A DNA stretch of 6,707 nucleotides from Planctomycetota bacterium (lineage in GTDB: Bacteria > Planctomycetota > Planctomycetia > Pirellulales > Pirellulaceae): the NCBI GenBank assembly GCA_019347795.1, contig JAHWKS010000315.1, positions 1 through 6,707 of the forward strand, read 5' to 3'. Position 1 is the stretch's first letter. Each line of letters opens with the position of its first letter. Under the pieces are notes generated by a model. That model did not search any database and had not been told where the DNA came from. It saw nothing but the letters and a program-made list of their open reading frames with translations. The translations under genes and the position numbers were made by a program. Positions 6,317 through 6,707 of the stretch are shown here, in pieces.

Positions 6317-6324
6317 CCCTCCTC
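6317..6324 (-). promoter_or_regulatory. Strong Shine-Dalgarno site of the VWA gene
   Basis: On the minus strand GAGGAGGG lies with GGAGG 8 bases before the ATG at 6310. It is the best ribosome site in the window and fixes the start of the VWA gene. Confidence 0.8.
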
Positions 6325-6369
6325 GGCCGGGGAACGCGGAAGCGCGTACATTCGGCGGAGCCCTGTACG

Positions 6370-6398
6370 ATTATAACCGTTTTTTCCCAGTCCTGGGA
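6370..6398 (-). promoter_or_regulatory. Possible VWA promoter and operator
   Basis: A perfect TATAAT lies on the minus strand at 6375-6370, 60 bases before the VWA start codon. No good -35 box lies 16-18 bp further upstream; instead there is a perfect dyad, TCCCAG-TC-CTGGGA (6385-6398), which could be a regulator site. The centre of the -10 box, TTATAA, is palindromic and also reads TATAAC on the plus strand, so the helicase gene could share it. The location in a divergent gap supports a regulatory role; the exact elements are tentative. Confidence 0.35.
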
Positions 6399-6484
6399 CC
6401 TTTTTATTTGTTCGGCAGGCGAGAGAAACTTATTGCCCGATTCGCGCGATGCCCGCGGCGGCCCGGCGCGATATGATTGCTAGC

Positions 6485-6707
6485 ATGCCTCTGGACCTCC
6501 TTCATCCGCTCTTGCGCGACTGGTTCGACCAGCGATTCGGCGAGCCGACTGAGCCCCAGCGGCTGGGATGGCCGCACATCGCGGCGGGGCGGAATACGCT
6601 CATCGCGGCCCCCACCGGCTCAGGCAAAACGCTGGCGGCGTTCATGTTCTGCCTCGATCGGCTCTTCCGGCAGAGCGTCCAAGGCGAACTGCCCGAGGGG
6701 GTGCAGG
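6485..6707 (+). CDS. Lhr-type DEAD/DEAH-box helicase, N-terminal part (runs off the window)
   Basis: Only the first 74 codons are present; the frame stays open to the right edge. The protein starts MPLDLLHPLLRDWF, then FGEPTEPQRLGWPHIAAGR (18-36), a Q-motif-like block that precedes the helicase core, and Walker A (motif I) APTGSGKTLAAF (42-53), with Lys48 the expected ATP-phosphate contact. The order WF...FGEPTxPQxxGWPxIAAGRxTLIxAPTGSGKTLAAF is characteristic of the large Lhr family of superfamily 2 helicases, which act on nucleic acids in the cytoplasm and are linked to DNA repair. Full members are usually well over 1,000 residues, so most of the gene lies outside. Two other in-frame ATGs, 6449 and 6473, are possible starts; none has a clear Shine-Dalgarno. 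I chose 6485 because family proteins begin close to the HP..WF segment. Confidence 0.85.
   Translation, partial: MPLDLLHPLLRDWFDQRFGEPTEPQRLGWPHIAAGRNTLIAAPTGSGKTLAAFMFCLDRLFRQSVQGELPEGVQ

Noticed and set aside
6408..6436. A plus-strand promoter TTGTTC-17-TATTGC for the helicase gene
   Set aside because: Spacing is ideal, but each box matches the consensus at only about three of six positions, which is expected by chance.

Overview
The window is GC-rich bacterial DNA, most likely from a planctomycete. No ribosomal or marker gene is present, so this is inferred from gene content: a Tat-exported protein with prenyltransferase/squalene-oxidase-type repeats, a secreted protein with an NPCBM domain, a small leucine-rich-repeat protein ending in the 'DCKI' style common in that phylum, a one-membrane-segment von Willebrand A (VWA) protein, and an Lhr-type helicase. 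I ran no search; all family calls come from motifs read by eye.

Layout. Positions 1-175 hold an octamer repeat array and a facing inverted copy. Positions 176-1231 (+) encode the Tat-signal repeat protein. Positions 1232-1704 are non-coding and hold a nested inverted repeat (1296-1346) and a 235-bp element bounded by imperfect 32-bp inverted repeats (1378-1612). Positions 1705-3003 (+) encode the NPCBM-domain protein, whose best start is a TTG. Positions 3054-3425 (+) encode a small LRR protein with a weak start. Positions 3426-3630 are non-coding, with a 9-bp tandem repeat and another large inverted repeat. Positions 3631-4274 (+) are a two-gene VapBC-type toxin-antitoxin operon with an ATGA overlap. 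Positions 4295-6310 (-) encode the VWA membrane protein, convergent with the toxin gene and only 20 bp away. Positions 6311-6484 are a divergent promoter region. From 6485 (+) the first 74 codons of an Lhr-type DEAD/DEAH helicase run off the window edge.

The genes do not form a single pathway. The only tightly coupled pair is the toxin-antitoxin module. The first two proteins and the VWA protein appear to act at or outside the cytoplasmic membrane, while PIN toxin and helicase act on RNA or nucleic acid in the cytoplasm. The most unusual content is non-coding: three different families of inverted or tandem repeats fill three gaps between genes. I saw no CRISPR array, tRNA, rRNA, transposase or phage gene. 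I found no convincing new multi-gene system; the best candidates for something undescribed are the repeat elements and the uncharacterised flanks of the VWA protein.
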